A stretch of 64,000 nucleotides of DNA from assembly GCA_963805325.1 (NCBI GenBank), contig CAWDTS010000022.1, positions 1-64,000 on the forward strand. Reading direction: 5' to 3'. Below, in pieces: positions 47,144-57,411 of the stretch (positions are counted from its first letter, which is position 1; each line of letters starts with the position of its first letter). The position numbers were made by a program, and so were the translations under genes. Below the pieces are notes generated by a model. That model saw only the letters and a list, made by a program, of their open reading frames with translations, was not told the DNA's origin and searched no databases. Source of the stretch: DASWJZ01 sp963805325. Its GTDB lineage: Bacteria; Pseudomonadota; Alphaproteobacteria; Rhizobiales; Afifellaceae.

Positions 47144-48178
47144 ATGATGAGCGACGACCAAGGTCGAAGTCCCGATGGCCCGCCGGCCGAAGAAAGCCGA
47201 TCGCCGGGGGGCCAGCAATCCGACATCGTAGGGCGCCTTAGAGCCGCACTTCTAGGCGCGCTGGGTTTGAAGCAGAACGGCTCCGCCCGCGCCGACATCG
47301 AGGATGCGATCGCCGCCGACGAAGCCGCCGGGGAGACACTCTCCGCCGACGAGCGGACGATGCTGCGCGCCATCCTGAAGCTCGGCGACATGACGGTCGA
47401 CGACGTGATGATCCCGCGCGCCGACATCGAGGCCATCGACATCGAATCGACCATCGCGGAGGTGGTCGCGATCTTCAGAGAGTCCGGACACTCGCGCATG
47501 CCCGCCTATCGCGAGACGCTCGACGATCCGGTGGGCATGCTGCACATCCGCGACCTGATGGCGTGGATCGCCGACCGCGCGCTGAAGCATGCGAACGGCG
47601 TCGAGGGCGGCGCGAAAGCGGAGAAGCCGCATTTCGACTTCGGCGCCGTCGACCTTACCGCCACGCTCGAACATGCGAAGCTCGTGCGCCCACTCATCTT
47701 CGTGCCGCCGTCGATGCCGGCGCGCGCGCTTCTGAAGCGCATGCAGGCGGCGCACACGCAGATGGCGCTGGTCATCGACGAATATGGCGGCACCGACGGC
47801 CTCGTGTCGCTCGAAGACCTGGTCGAGATCATCGTCGGCGAGATCGAGGACGAGCACGATCAGGACGAGGAGCCGGTGATGACGAAAGTCGCCGACGGCG
47901 TCTTCATCGCCGACGCGCGCACCGAGCTGGAGGACGCCGCGGCTGTGATCGGCCCCGACTTCAAGGTCGGCGACAAGGGCGAGGAGATCGAGACCATCGG
48001 CGGGCTCGTCTTCGCCGTCACCGGTCGCATTCCGCCCAAGGGCGAGGTGGTCGAAGCGGTGCCGGGCTTCGACTTCGAAGTGCTCGACGCCGACCCGCGC
48101 CGCATCAAGAAGGTCAGGATTCGCGACCGCGCCAAGGCCGCGCCGCTGGTCAGACAGAAGCGCGCGGCGGCGAGTTAG
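47144..48178 (+). CDS. corC: CorC/HlyC-type CBS-domain protein
   Basis: Protein of 344 residues without membrane segments: a CBS pair (about 90-240; VDDVMIPRADIEAID, RMPAYRETLDDPVGMLHIRD, QMALVIDEYGGTDGLVSLED) followed by the CorC/HlyC transporter-associated domain (about 260-330; IGGLVFAVTGRIPPKGEVV). These proteins go with magnesium/cobalt homeostasis or with ribosome-linked genes such as ybeY. Its adjacency to ybeY and lnt is the conserved order. Confidence 0.93.
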   Translation: MMSDDQGRSPDGPPAEESRSPGGQQSDIVGRLRAALLGALGLKQNGSARADIEDAIAADEAAGETLSADERTMLRAILKLGDMTVDDVMIPRADIEAIDIESTIAEVVAIFRESGHSRMPAYRETLDDPVGMLHIRDLMAWIADRALKHANGVEGGAKAEKPHFDFGAVDLTATLEHAKLVRPLIFVPPSMPARALLKRMQAAHTQMALVIDEYGGTDGLVSLEDLVEIIVGEIEDEHDQDEEPVMTKVADGVFIADARTELEDAAAVIGPDFKVGDKGEEIETIGGLVFAVTGRIPPKGEVVEAVPGFDFEVLDADPRRIKKVRIRDRAKAAPLVRQKRAAAS

Positions 48179-48181
48179 CCG

Positions 48182-48784
48182 CTATCTGCCGTCCGCGTAT
48201 CGCCTGATCCCGATCGCCTGCTGTTCCGATTTTGTCAGCCAGCGGATGTCGCTCGGTGCGGTTTTCGCCATGCGGCGGAGGGTCGACGCCGGCACCCCGA
48301 GCTGCTGCAGATAAGCCGCCATGACCTGGGTCGCCTCGGGATCGGCGCGACCGTCGGCATAGGACGCGGAGTGCAGCCCGACGCTTGCTCCCGATCCCAG
48401 ATAGCGCATGTGCCCGGAGAGGAACACCACGGCGCAGGCGGAAGCGCAGGAATGATTGGCCGCGACGAGGGTGTCGATGTGGCGCCGGTGGATCTCCTCG
48501 CCGATCAGGATCGCCTCGCCGAGCACGCCGCCAGGGCCTTCGATCACGACAAGCGCCGGCGTGGCGTGCGAAATGGCGGCGCGGAACTCGTTGTAGGAGC
48601 CTGGCCCGATGATACCGGTGACGAGAAGCGCCTTTGGCTCCTCCTGCACCGCCGGATGCCGGTATTCATGCAGCAACCGGTAGATTTCTTCGCCCTGCTT
48701 GGAGCTTTCGGCGAAGCCGAAGGAGGACGTAGCCAGGAGGGTGAGCGCCGCGGCGAGCAGCCGTGCAAGCGTGGTCTTGGTCAT
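48182..48784 (-). CDS. Secreted ClpP/crotonase-fold protein of unknown role
   Basis: Exported protein of 200 residues with a clear signal peptide (MTKTTLARLLAAALTLLATS, cleaved near FGFAES). The body has ClpP/SppA-like elements: VIEGPGGVLGEAILIGEEI near residue 80, the possible nucleophile Ser in NHSCASACAVVFLSGH near residue 112, and His in SVGLHSASYAD near residue 136. This looks like the predicted periplasmic ClpP-like family COG3904. Protease activity is not proven. Convergent with corC (3 bp apart). Confidence 0.72.
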   Translation of the reverse strand: MTKTTLARLLAAALTLLATSSFGFAESSKQGEEIYRLLHEYRHPAVQEEPKALLVTGIIGPGSYNEFRAAISHATPALVVIEGPGGVLGEAILIGEEIHRRHIDTLVAANHSCASACAVVFLSGHMRYLGSGASVGLHSASYADGRADPEATQVMAAYLQQLGVPASTLRRMAKTAPSDIRWLTKSEQQAIGIRRYADGR

Positions 48785-49039
48785 CTCGTCTGCTCTTCGT
48801 TACCCGACTGCAAATTTTCATTCGCCGACGGAAGATGCAACAGCAAAGCGCGTGCCAGGCAAACGAACCCCTATCAGTGTTGCCGATCGGCGCAGGGCCG
48901 GCCCGGCGGGCGCGCATCGCTTAACCGCCTCCTCACCACGAAACGAAATCGCAAAGATGCGGCAAGAGCGCCGAAACGAACATCCTCTAACCCTCATGAC
49001 CAAACGCACGCCAAGTGCGTGGGGACAAGGACCAAGGTT

Positions 49040-49396
49040 ATGGGTGGCAAGGCAATTCTTGGCGCCGCTTCGGCGCTCGGCATTCTTGCGGCAGTCGCGA
49101 TCGGGGCAGTTTCGCCGGCGGCGGCGGGAGTGTCTTTTCCGGCGGCCGTCGGACAAATCCTCCGGCATCAGCAGAGCGGCCCCGTCAGCCGCCTGCCGGC
49201 CGACAAGAAGAACGCACTGATCGTGTGCGTGAACGAAGTCCTCGCCGACCTGCCGAACGGCAAGAAGCGCTACGTGGTCGCAGCCACGAGCTTCGACGAG
49301 ATCGAAGCGCGCTTCGGCAAGGTGGTCACAGAGAACCACGCCGAATGGAAGCAGAAGATCGCGAAGGGCTGCGCCCACATCGTGATCGGGGCGTAA
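49040..49396 (+). CDS. Hypothetical exported protein
   Basis: Protein of 118 residues with an amino-terminal signal-like segment (GAASALGILAAVAIGAV, possible cleavage after SPAAAG). The mature part has two Cys (IVCVNEVLA and AKGCAHIVIGA) that could pair. Not recognised. An ACGCAC-GCCAA-GTGCGT hairpin lies just upstream at 49004-49020, and ACAAGGACCAAGG precedes the ATG. Confidence 0.6.
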   Translation: MGGKAILGAASALGILAAVAIGAVSPAAAGVSFPAAVGQILRHQQSGPVSRLPADKKNALIVCVNEVLADLPNGKKRYVVAATSFDEIEARFGKVVTENHAEWKQKIAKGCAHIVIGA

Positions 49397-49563
49397 GTCT
49401 CTTCTACGATTGCGGTCAGGAGGGCCCGCCGTAACGGGCGGTCCTGTTCCAAAGCGTCTTGAACCGGCATTTCGCGTCGATCCGTGCGCCTTGATTTTGG
49501 CCGCGTCACCCGTCAGCAACGGGGGTGGCTGCGAATCGGCGGCCGCCAATCGATGCGGGGTTC

Positions 49564-51151
49564 ATGGATCGCCTGGCAAATGCGGTCATCCTTTCATGGG
49601 GATGGCGCCGGCGCGGCATCGCCTTCGGAAGCGGCGCAGTCTCGTCGCTCGCCATGGCGCCGTTCTTTGCCTTTCCGCTTCTTTGGATCACCTTCCCGAT
49701 CCTCGTCTGGCTGATCGACGGGGCGGTCGCGGAAACGCCGAGAGGCAGGGTTCAGCGCCTCCGCCCGGCCTTCGCCATCGGCTGGTGGTTCGGCTTCGGC
49801 TATTTCCTCGCCGGCCTCTGGTGGATCGGCAACGCCTTCTTCGCGGAGTCGGGCGAGATCGGATTGCTGATGCCGGTCGCCGTGCTGCTGCTGCCGGCCG
49901 GGCTGGCGCTGTTCTTCGGATTTGGCGTGATGCTGGCGCAGCTTCTGTGGAGCGACGACTGGCGCGCGCATCTTCGCGCTCGCCGCGGGGCTCGGCGCGG
50001 CGGAGTGGCTGCGCGGCCATCTCCTCACCGGCTTCCCCTGGAACGCGCTCGGCTATGCGTTGACCGCGGGCGAGGTGATGATGCAGTCGGCGGCGCTCTT
50101 CGGGCTCTATGCATTGAACGTGATCGCCGTGGTGATCTTCGCGGCACCGGCCGCGCTGGCGCCGCTCGCCGAGGAGAGGCGCCGCAACCTAGTGCTCCCT
50201 TCGCTGGCGCTTGCCGCGATGGCGGCGCTCGGCGGCTACGGACTCATTCGCCTGGCGCATGCCGAGCAGAGCTTCGTGCCGGGCGTGACCGTGCGCATCG
50301 TGCAGCCGGCGCTCGCGCAACTGCAGAAGTGGGATCCGGCGCAGAAGGACGCGGTGCTCAGCACCTATTTTCGCCTGACGGCAGCCGACACGAAGCCGCT
50401 CAAGCCGGGGACAATCCTCATCTGGCCGGAATCGGCGTTTCCGTTTCCGCTGACAGAGGATTCCGGCACGCTGGCGGCGATTGCCGAATTGCTGCCTCCC
50501 AAGACCGAACTCGTGACCGGGGCGTATCGCGAAGAATTCACCCCCGTCGGGCCTACACAGTACTATAACTCCATCTACGTGGTCGGCGACGACGGCACCA
50601 TTCTGGGCGCCTATGACAAGGTCCACCTCGTGCCTTTCGGCGAATACATTCCGGCTGCCGGGCTGCTCGCCCGCCTCGGCATCCGACAGATGGTGCCCTA
50701 CGGCTTCTCGTCCGGGCCGCTCCGCCGCACGATGACGCTCCCCTCCGGCACAAGCTTCCTTCCGCTGATCTGCTACGAGAGCATCTTCTCCGGCGCCTTG
50801 CTGGGCGAAGGCCCGCGGCCGGAGTTCATGCTGAACGTCACCAATGACGGCTGGTTCGGGCGTACGATCGGTCCCTACCAGCACTTCCACCAGGCGCGCG
50901 TCAGAAGCGTCGAGGAAGGATTACCGCTGGTGCGCGCCGCCAATACAGGAATATCTGCTGTGATCGATCCCTACGGGCGGAGTATTTCGCAGACCCGACT
51001 TGGTGAATCGACGATGATCGAAACACTTCTTCCCGCTCCGATCCCGCCTCCTTTCTACGCTCAGTGGCGGCTTGCTCTGCTGATTCTATCTATGGCTGTC
51101 TGCATATTGGCGGCAGCTACAAAGAAACTTTACCGTGCGTCCGCGGTATGA
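49564..51151 (+). CDS. lnt: Apolipoprotein N-acyltransferase (one frameshift)
   Basis: Membrane enzyme adding the third acyl chain to lipoproteins. The amino-terminal membrane half (MDRLANAVILSWGWRRR, FFAFPLLWITFPILVWLI) is joined to a nitrilase domain carrying the triad Glu in IWPESAFPF, Lys in YDKVHLVPFGEY and Cys in PLICYESIF. A last membrane segment (LALLILSMAVCILAAAT) ends it. An extra base within GGCGCGCGCA at 49961-49969 breaks the frame between WSDDWR and IFALAAGLGAAEWLRG. All catalytic residues lie intact after the break, and the gene is normally essential, so an error is likely. Confidence 0.93.
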
Positions 51152-51289
51152 TTGACTTGTTCATTATCAGCGACGCGCGGCCTCGATATTCGCGATGCGG
51201 CTCACTGATTTTTTCCCACCTTGTGCCCACGGCACTTGGTCTGCCGGGGCGGGGGCTCCACCCATTGGTAACGGAACCGTGAGGACGTT

Positions 51290-51706
51290 GTGATCGACGG
51301 CCCAATAAAGACGGGCAAGCGCCCGAATCCGACGGATATCTACGTCGGAAGCCGAATTCGGATGCGGCGAAAGATGCTCGGACTCAGTCAAGAGAAGCTG
51401 GGGGAACGCCTCGGCATCACATTCCAGCAGATCCAGAAATACGAAAAGGGCACCAACCGCGTCGGCGCCAGCCGGCTGCAGGCGATGTCCGATGCGCTGG
51501 AGGTCCCCGTCGCCTACTTCTTTCCCGAGAGCACGCCGGAAGCGACTGGCGGCATGCGAGAAGAGAGCGCGACCTACATGATGGAGTTCCTCTCCACGTC
51601 GGAAGGGCTCGACCTGACACGCGCGTTTACCCGCATCCGGGACCCAAAAGTCCGCCGCAAGGTGGTCGAACTGGTGCGCGCGCTCGCCGAGGGTAACGCC
51701 GAATAG
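51290..51706 (+). CDS. XRE-family helix-turn-helix regulator (PraR-like)
   Basis: Regulator of 138 residues with a Cro/CI-type HTH at about residues 20-75 (IRMRRKMLGLSQEKLGERLG, TFQQIQKYEKGTNRVGASRL). The tail FTRIRDPKVRRKVVELVRAL is conserved in the rhizobial PraR/SinR-like group found next to metK. GTG start with GAGGA five bases upstream. The 138-bp gap from lnt shows no clear promoter beyond a T-run near 51209. Confidence 0.9.
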   Translation: MIDGPIKTGKRPNPTDIYVGSRIRMRRKMLGLSQEKLGERLGITFQQIQKYEKGTNRVGASRLQAMSDALEVPVAYFFPESTPEATGGMREESATYMMEFLSTSEGLDLTRAFTRIRDPKVRRKVVELVRALAEGNAE

Positions 51707-51827
51707 ACCAGCCGCCCGCGCCGCGGGCTCTCAAGCATCTTGACTGCGAGCGAAACGGTGGGAACAGTCGCGCCCGTCCGCGGACAAGCACGCCGCTTTC
51801 CCAGTAGAAACGCCGCCAAGGGGCCCT

Positions 51828-52997
<1,170 letters not shown>

Positions 52998-53000
52998 GCT

Positions 53001-53687
53001 GTGAGCGAGGAGCAGCGCCGCAGCGGCTCCTTCTTCGGCCGACGCAAGGGCAAGACGCTCAGGCCGGGACAGCGGCAGGCGCTCGACACGGTGCTGCCGG
53101 CGCTGCGCATCGATCTTGAACGCGCAGCGCCCGACGCGCTCGGCACGCTCTTCCCCGTGCCGGTCGAGGCGGTGCGCCTGGAGATCGGCTTCGGCGGCGG
53201 CGAGCATCTTCTCCACGCCGCGCGCGAGAATCCTGAGATCGGCTTCATCGGCGTGGAGCCTTTCGAGAGCGGGCTGGCCAAAGCGGCCACCGCGATCCTG
53301 CGCGAGGGATTTAGGAACATCCGGCTCTACGACGAGGATGCCGGGCCCCTCCTCGATTGGCTGCCGGCGCGATCGATCGCGCGCGTCGACCTGCTCTTCC
53401 CCGATCCCTGGCCGAAGAAGCGGCACTGGAAACGCCGCTTCGTGAGCCAGGAGAATCTCGATCGGATCGCGCGCGTGCTTTCGCCCGACGGCCGCTTCCG
53501 CTTCGCGACGGACATCGAGGACTACGCCGAATGGACGCGCGAGGCGGTCGCGACGAACGGAAAGCTCGTCGCGACCGGCGAGCCAGAGAGCGAGCCTTGG
53601 CCGGATTGGCCGGGCACGCGCTACGAGGCGAAGGCGGCACGAGCGGGACGCAGGGCGGCTTACCTTGAATTCCGGAAGGCGGGCTGA
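53001..53687 (+). CDS. trmB: tRNA (guanine-N7-)-methyltransferase
   Basis: Methylates G46 of tRNA using SAM, 228 residues from a GTG start. SAM motif LEIGFGGGEHLLHAA is near residue 57, followed by FIGVEPFE; the catalytic region is LLFPDPWPKKRHWKRRFVS near residue 132. The TrmB signature is complete. Translationally close to metK. Converges with the unrecognised gene at 53.7 kb. Confidence 0.97.
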   Translation: MSEEQRRSGSFFGRRKGKTLRPGQRQALDTVLPALRIDLERAAPDALGTLFPVPVEAVRLEIGFGGGEHLLHAARENPEIGFIGVEPFESGLAKAATAILREGFRNIRLYDEDAGPLLDWLPARSIARVDLLFPDPWPKKRHWKRRFVSQENLDRIARVLSPDGRFRFATDIEDYAEWTREAVATNGKLVATGEPESEPWPDWPGTRYEAKAARAGRRAAYLEFRKAG

Positions 53688-53700
53688 GGCATTTCGCGCC

Positions 53701-54249
53701 CTATGCGGTGACCGCTGCTCCGATGATTGCCTTGCCGGCCTCTTTGCGCAGCTCGCGCATATCTTCATACAAATCGACAGCGATCTTCTTCAGCAGGTTT
53801 TCGATCTGCTGCCGGGCGTCGTCAGTGTTGCGGAGCTGGAGTTCGGCCTCGAAGTGGCCATCGCTCTCGTCGATAATCAGGGCGTAGCGGTGGTCCGTAT
53901 CCTTCCCGAACTGTATCCGGGCGATCTCGCGTTTGCTGTGACCGTTAAGAAGGGTGATGCCGTCGGAATCCTCCATCCGGCTCTGCCATATGAGAAGGGC
54001 CTTCGACCTGTCGTTCGGGTGACTTGAAACGGCCCGGTAGTGCCGCTCGTCAGCATACCAGGGGACACCGCACCATTCGGCGGCGAGATCAGCGCCCGGG
54101 GCAATCGTGAGCACTTCGTCGTTGTCGTTCTTGCCGACTTGACGACCCGCCTGGTCCTTAAACACGCCGAGATGACGATCATCTCGCGCCCACATGTAGA
54201 ACGTCGTTTTCGTGTTGTTGTAGATTCCGGTTATCCAGGAAACTGACAT
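53701..54249 (-). CDS. Unrecognised orphan protein, lower GC than its neighbours
   Basis: Protein of 182 residues with AGGAAAGG before its ATG. The first 150 residues are rich in Trp, Tyr and beta-favouring stretches (SWITGIYNNTKTTFYMWARD, AEWCGVPWYADERHYRAV, KALLIWQSRMEDSDGITL); the last 40 form an amphipathic helix (QQIENLLKKIAVDLYEDMRE). No signal peptide or membrane helix. I do not recognise a family; a lectin- or toxin-like beta-sandwich is only a thought. Base composition is visibly less GC-rich (about 57% by eye), suggesting transfer. It sits exactly at the seam between the trmB and chvI blocks. Confidence 0.7.
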   Translation of the reverse strand: MSVSWITGIYNNTKTTFYMWARDDRHLGVFKDQAGRQVGKNDNDEVLTIAPGADLAAEWCGVPWYADERHYRAVSSHPNDRSKALLIWQSRMEDSDGITLLNGHSKREIARIQFGKDTDHRYALIIDESDGHFEAELQLRNTDDARQQIENLLKKIAVDLYEDMRELRKEAGKAIIGAAVTA

Positions 54250-54294
54250 CGCCGCGACCTTTCCTCAGCAACCACTCGCTGGGATCAGTGCATT

Positions 54295-54792
54295 TTAGAG
54301 TGGTGACTTTGTGGTCGCGTTTGAGCCGTCGACCTCTCTTCCCAAAAGCTCGGCGGGCGTGAAACCGACGATGCGCCCGAAGCCTGCGACGAGGTGACCC
54401 GCCTCGACCTCGAACCGATAGAGCGAGAAGTCCGCGAAGCCTGCGTAGCGGGCCGCGTCGGGATGCCGCGCTACGTAGCGCGCGCGGCTCTTGGGATCAG
54501 GGTCCTTCGACGCACGGCCGACCAGGGTCAGCCGCGCCGCCGTCATCGCCTCGGAACCCGGCTCCGGCTCGCGCACGAAGAGCAGCGAGGCGCGCGAATC
54601 GCGCGCCAGGTTCTTGGTGTGCTCGGCGAGGTCGGAAAGGAGCATCAGCGGCGCGTCGCCCTCGCCCGGCGCAGTCACAACATAGGAGGCGAACGGCCCG
54701 CCGCTGAGCGTCAGCGTCGCCAGCGTCGCGGTCCCGCCAGCCACAAGCAGATCACGCGCAAGCGACTGGTTTGACTGCGTTTCTGCCGTCAT
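54295..54792 (-). CDS. HugZ/pyridoxamine-phosphate-oxidase-like protein, short form
   Basis: Flavin-split-barrel protein of 165 residues from MTAETQSNQSLARDLL. Family marks are GGTATLATLTLSGGPFASYV near residue 19 and LLSDLAEHTKNLARDSRASL near residue 53, then AGFADFSLYRFEVEAGHLVAG-type ending of the barrel. HugZ proteins of this kind are usually about 240 residues with a second (DUF2470-like) domain. Here the protein stops after GFTPAELLGREVDGS, and the place of the second domain is occupied by the orphan gene, suggesting truncation. Divergent from chvI. Confidence 0.75.
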   Translation of the reverse strand: MTAETQSNQSLARDLLVAGGTATLATLTLSGGPFASYVVTAPGEGDAPLMLLSDLAEHTKNLARDSRASLLFVREPEPGSEAMTAARLTLVGRASKDPDPKSRARYVARHPDAARYAGFADFSLYRFEVEAGHLVAGFGRIVGFTPAELLGREVDGSNATTKSPL

Positions 54793-54830
54793 TAAAAGCG
54801 TCTCCGGGGATCCGTTGAAAATGCTTGCCA

Positions 54831-54850
54831 CATTCTGTTCGCATTCTGTT
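54831..54850. promoter_or_regulatory. Direct repeat upstream of chvI, candidate response-regulator site
   Basis: CATTCTGTT occurs twice, at 54831-54839 and 54842-54850, an 11-bp period (one helical turn), 59 bp before the chvI start. OmpR-class regulators typically bind tandem half-sites with this spacing, so ChvI autoregulation is possible. It also overlaps the promoter side of the divergent HugZ-like gene. Confidence 0.45.
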
Positions 54851-54908
54851 ACAAAAGCGAGGGGCGAGTGGCTGCCGTATCGGGTGGTCCGAAATTTTAG
54901 GAGCCGGC

Positions 54909-55610
54909 ATGCCGACCATCGCGCTCGTCGACGATGACCGCAACATTCTAACTTCCGTCTCCATGACGCTGGAGTCGGAGGGCTATCGGGTCACCACTTA
55001 TAACGACGGAAGCACAGCGCTCGACGGGCTGGCCACCAATCCTCCCGACCTGGCGATCCTCGATATCAAGATGCCGCGCATGGACGGGATGGAGCTTCTC
55101 CGGAAGCTGCGCCAGTCGACCGACCTTCCGGTCATCTTCCTGACCTCCAAGGACGACGAGATCGACGAGCTCTTCGGGCTCAAGATGGGCGCCGACGACT
55201 TCATCAAGAAGCCGTTCTCGCAGCGGCTTCTGGTGGAGCGCGTGAAGGCGGTGCTGCGCCGTGCCTCGCCGCGCGACGGCTCTGCCGCCCGCCCGCCGGA
55301 GCAAAGCCGCATCCTGGAGCGCGGCGCGCTGACCATGGACCAGGAGCGCCATACCTGCACATGGAACGCCCAGAACGTTACGCTGACGGTAACCGAATTC
55401 CTGATCCTCTTCGCGCTGGCGCAGCGGCCGGGTGTGGTGAAAAGCCGCAACGCGCTGATGGACGCCGCCTACGACGATCAGGTCTATGTCGACGACCGGA
55501 CGATCGACAGCCACATCAAGCGGCTTCGAAAGAAGTTCAAGGCCGTCGACGACGAGTTCAACATGATCGAGACACTCTACGGGGTGGGCTACCGCTTCCG
55601 CGAGGCGTAG
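54909..55610 (+). CDS. chvI: Two-component response regulator ChvI
   Basis: OmpR-family regulator of 233 residues from MPTIALVDDDRN, with TAGGAGCC upstream. The receiver domain holds the acidic pair VDDD and the phospho-acceptor Asp52 in AILDIKMPRMDG; the late Lys lies in DFIKKPFS. The winged-helix output domain includes LTVTEFLILFALAQ and YVDDRTIDSHIKRLRKK. Partner of ChvG, encoded 10 bp later. In rhizobia this pair responds to acid and envelope stress and is often essential. Confidence 0.96.
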   Translation: MPTIALVDDDRNILTSVSMTLESEGYRVTTYNDGSTALDGLATNPPDLAILDIKMPRMDGMELLRKLRQSTDLPVIFLTSKDDEIDELFGLKMGADDFIKKPFSQRLLVERVKAVLRRASPRDGSAARPPEQSRILERGALTMDQERHTCTWNAQNVTLTVTEFLILFALAQRPGVVKSRNALMDAAYDDQVYVDDRTIDSHIKRLRKKFKAVDDEFNMIETLYGVGYRFREA

Positions 55611-55620
55611 AATTCGAGCC

Positions 55621-57408
55621 ATGGTCGCCGACACCAATCGGCCAGATCAGGTAGAGGGCAAGCGGTCGCTTGCGCCGCGGCTGCGGTCGTGGGCGCATGT
55701 CCTGCGGCCGGTCCAGCAATGGCTGACGAGCATCGGCCGTGCCACGACGTCGAGCCTGACGCGGCGCATCGTCATCCTGAACCTCGCGGCGCTCGTGGCG
55801 CTCGTCGCCGGCATTCTCTATCTGAACCAGTTCCGCGCCGGCCTCATCGATACGCGGGTGCAGAGCCTGCTCGTGCAGGGGCAGATCATCGCCGCCGCCA
55901 TCGCGGCGCAGGCGACGGCCGACACCGACGCGATCACAATCGACCCCGACAAGCTGCTCGAGTTGCAGGCGGGCCAAAGCGGCGCGCCCTACCGCTCCGG
56001 CGACACGTCGACGGATTTCCCGATCAGCCCGGAGCGCGTGGCGCCGCTTCTTCGCCGCCTGATCTCGCCGACACGCACACGCGCGCGCATCTACGACAAT
56101 GACGGCGCGCTCATTCTCGATTCGCGCGGCCTCTACATGCGTGGCTTCATCCAGACGGTCGATCTGCCGCCGCTCGGCCAGCAGAAGAACGCTTTCGAGC
56201 GCTGGTGGGACACCATAAAGCTCTGGTACCGGCGCGGCGAGCTTCCCGTCTACGAAGAGATCGGCTCGGCCAACGGCCGCGAATACACCGAGGTGGCGTC
56301 GGCGCTGAACGGACAGGCGGCAAGCGTCGTGCGCGTCGGCGAAGATGGCGGCCTGATCGTCTCAGTCGCCGTTCCGGTGCAGCGCTATCGTGCCATCCTC
56401 GGCAGTCTGCTCCTTTCCACCGAGTCCGGCGACATCGACGCCATCGTGCAGGCGGAGCGGCTGCAGATTCTGCGGGTCTTCCTGGTCGCGGCGGGCGTCA
56501 CCGTGCTCCTCTCCGTGCTTCTTGCGAGCACCATCGCGGGACCGGTCCGGCGGCTCGCGTCGGCGGCAGAGCGGGTCAGGCGCGGCGTCAAGCAGCGGCG
56601 CGCCGACATCCCGGATTTCGGCAACCGCAAGGACGAGATCGGCCACCTCGCGCGCGTGCTCTCCGACATGACCAACGCGCTCTACAAGCGCATGGAGGCG
56701 ATCGAGAGCTTCGCCGCCGACGTGTCGCACGAATTGAAGAACCCGCTGACCTCGCTTCGAAGCGCAGTGGAGACGCTGCCGATCGCCAAGAACGACGAAC
56801 AGCGCGGACGCCTTCTCGCCGTCATCAAGCACGACGTCAGGCGGCTCGATCGGCTCATCACCGACATCTCGGACGCCTCGCGCCTCGACGCCGAGCTTGC
56901 GCGCGAGACAAGCGACCCCGTCGACATGGCGAAGCTGTTGCAGACGGTCGTGGCGATCGCGCGCGAGTCGCGCCTTGTTTCAAGCACACGGCAGATCCAG
57001 CTCTCGCTCGAACCGCGGCGCTGGGGCAAGGACGCCTTCTACGTACTCGGCAACGACAGCCGCCTCGGCCAGGTCGTCAACAACCTGATCGACAACGCGT
57101 TGTCTTTCTCGCCGCTGGAGGGGATCGTGCGCATCCGCGCCTGGCGCGAGCCGGCGCGCATCGTCGTGACGGTCGACGACGACGGCCCCGGCATCCGCGC
57201 TGAGAATTTCGAGAGCATATTCGAGCGCTTCTACACAGATCGCCCAGAGGGCGACGAGTTCGGACAGAATTCCGGCCTCGGTCTCGCCATCACGCGGCAG
57301 ATCGTGGAAGCGCATCGCGGCACGATAAAAGCCGAGAACCGCCAGGCGCCCGATGACGGCCGGGTGGAGGGCGCGCGCTTCACCGTCGTTCTCCCCACGC
57401 CGGAATAA
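55621..57408 (+). CDS. chvG: Sensor histidine kinase ChvG
   Basis: Membrane kinase of 595 residues. First membrane segment IVILNLAALVALVAGILYL is near residues 50-68; a periplasmic sensor domain (about 70-275) follows, with the second segment near 283-306 (VFLVAAGVTVLLSVLLAST). Then come HAMP, the dimer/phospho-acceptor domain with His370 in FAADVSHELKNPL, and the catalytic domain with NNLIDNALSFSP, VDDDGPGI and SGLGLAI. The periplasmic repressor ExoR of rhizobia is not in this window. Confidence 0.96.
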   Translation: MVADTNRPDQVEGKRSLAPRLRSWAHVLRPVQQWLTSIGRATTSSLTRRIVILNLAALVALVAGILYLNQFRAGLIDTRVQSLLVQGQIIAAAIAAQATADTDAITIDPDKLLELQAGQSGAPYRSGDTSTDFPISPERVAPLLRRLISPTRTRARIYDNDGALILDSRGLYMRGFIQTVDLPPLGQQKNAFERWWDTIKLWYRRGELPVYEEIGSANGREYTEVASALNGQAASVVRVGEDGGLIVSVAVPVQRYRAILGSLLLSTESGDIDAIVQAERLQILRVFLVAAGVTVLLSVLLASTIAGPVRRLASAAERVRRGVKQRRADIPDFGNRKDEIGHLARVLSDMTNALYKRMEAIESFAADVSHELKNPLTSLRSAVETLPIAKNDEQRGRLLAVIKHDVRRLDRLITDISDASRLDAELARETSDPVDMAKLLQTVVAIARESRLVSSTRQIQLSLEPRRWGKDAFYVLGNDSRLGQVVNNLIDNALSFSPLEGIVRIRAWREPARIVVTVDDDGPGIRAENFESIFERFYTDRPEGDEFGQNSGLGLAITRQIVEAHRGTIKAENRQAPDDGRVEGARFTVVLPTPE

Positions 57409-57411
57409 AGC

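Noticed and set aside
51707..51827. SAM or SAM/SAH riboswitch before metK.
   Set aside because: The 121-bp leader is GC-rich, but I could not match it to the conserved core of SAM-II, SAM/SAH or SAM-V. A covariance-model scan would settle it.
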